Of a stretch of 5,598 nt of DNA, positions 5,568 through 5,598 are shown one piece after another. A program made the translations under genes and the position numbers. The notes beneath the pieces were generated by a model. That model did no database searches. It was not told where the DNA came from and saw nothing but the letters and a program-made list of their open reading frames with translations. Positions within the stretch are counted from its first letter, which is position 1; each line of letters opens with the position of its first letter. The DNA is from JAZSQT01 sp045538075 (GTDB lineage Bacteria; Chrysiogenota; Deferribacteres; Deferribacterales; Mucispirillaceae): positions 1 to 5,598 of the forward strand of contig JAZSQT010000003.1 in the NCBI GenBank assembly GCA_045538075.1, given 5' to 3'.

Positions 5568-5598
5568 AGTTTAAGTTAAACTTTAATTTATTTTTTTA
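5568..5598 (+). terminator. Palindrome followed by T-rich tract (possible terminator)
   Basis: AGTTTAA (5568-5574) and TTAAACT (5576-5582) are exact reverse complements around G5575, followed by TTAATTTATTTTTTTA to the window edge. As a + strand terminator it would have a 6-bp stem and a 3-nt loop, but there is no gene just upstream to end. It could instead be an operator or, with the T-rich tract, part of a promoter region for a gene beyond the window. Confidence 0.25.

Larger units (their letters stand above)
5290..5598. other. AT-rich intergenic region without a credible gene
   Basis: Both strands were read across these 309 bases. Only fragments of about 15-40 codons appear, without a ribosome binding site plus start. 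The longest + strand open stretch (5361-5459) has a cysteine cluster (WCSCINC) but no usual start codon. A 13-codon reading frame at 5479-5520 has no Shine-Dalgarno site. The base composition is markedly more AT-rich than the genes. The region holds several short inverted repeats, listed separately. It may be a degraded gene or the upstream region of a gene beyond the window; neither can be shown. Confidence 0.7.

Overview
The window is AT-rich (one counted 60-base coding line is about 33% GC, one intergenic line about 12%). It carries six genes, all on the + strand, with bacterial Shine-Dalgarno sites. The aspartate-semialdehyde dehydrogenase and HU sequences, and the pairing of a phenylacetate-CoA ligase with a tandem ACT-domain protein, recall Desulfovibrionaceae. 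Most of that group is GC-rich, so an AT-rich, possibly host-associated member such as Lawsonia would fit. This assignment comes from remembered family resemblance, not from a search, and is tentative.

Layout. 43-1062: asd, the second step of the aspartate-family amino acid and diaminopimelate pathway. 1063-1271: AT-rich spacer with a possible promoter. 1272-1541: an HU-type DNA-binding protein with a GTG start, followed by a convincing intrinsic terminator (1564-1602). 1603-1677: leader with a possible promoter and a perfect hairpin whose 3' arm contains the ribosome binding site of the next gene. 1678-4745: phenylacetate-CoA ligase copy 1, a two-ACT-domain protein, then phenylacetate-CoA ligase copy 2. 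4735-5289: an HD-domain phosphohydrolase whose start overlaps the end of copy 2. 5290-5598: very AT-rich DNA with several short inverted repeats and no credible gene.

The last four genes look like one transcription unit, with spacings of 2 nt, 33 nt and an 11-nt overlap, and no terminator between them. The simplest reading is that two AMP-forming ligases activate aryl (or related) acids to CoA thioesters, and the ACT protein between them senses an amino acid or related ligand. The usual partner, indolepyruvate ferredoxin oxidoreductase (iorAB), is not in the window; a second, diverged ligase sits beside the ACT gene instead. The role of the HD hydrolase in this unit is unknown. The least explained features are the doubled ligase module, the SD-masking hairpin in front of it, and the two mutually exclusive hairpins between HU and the ligase operon. 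I found no mobile element, CRISPR array, tRNA or rRNA.
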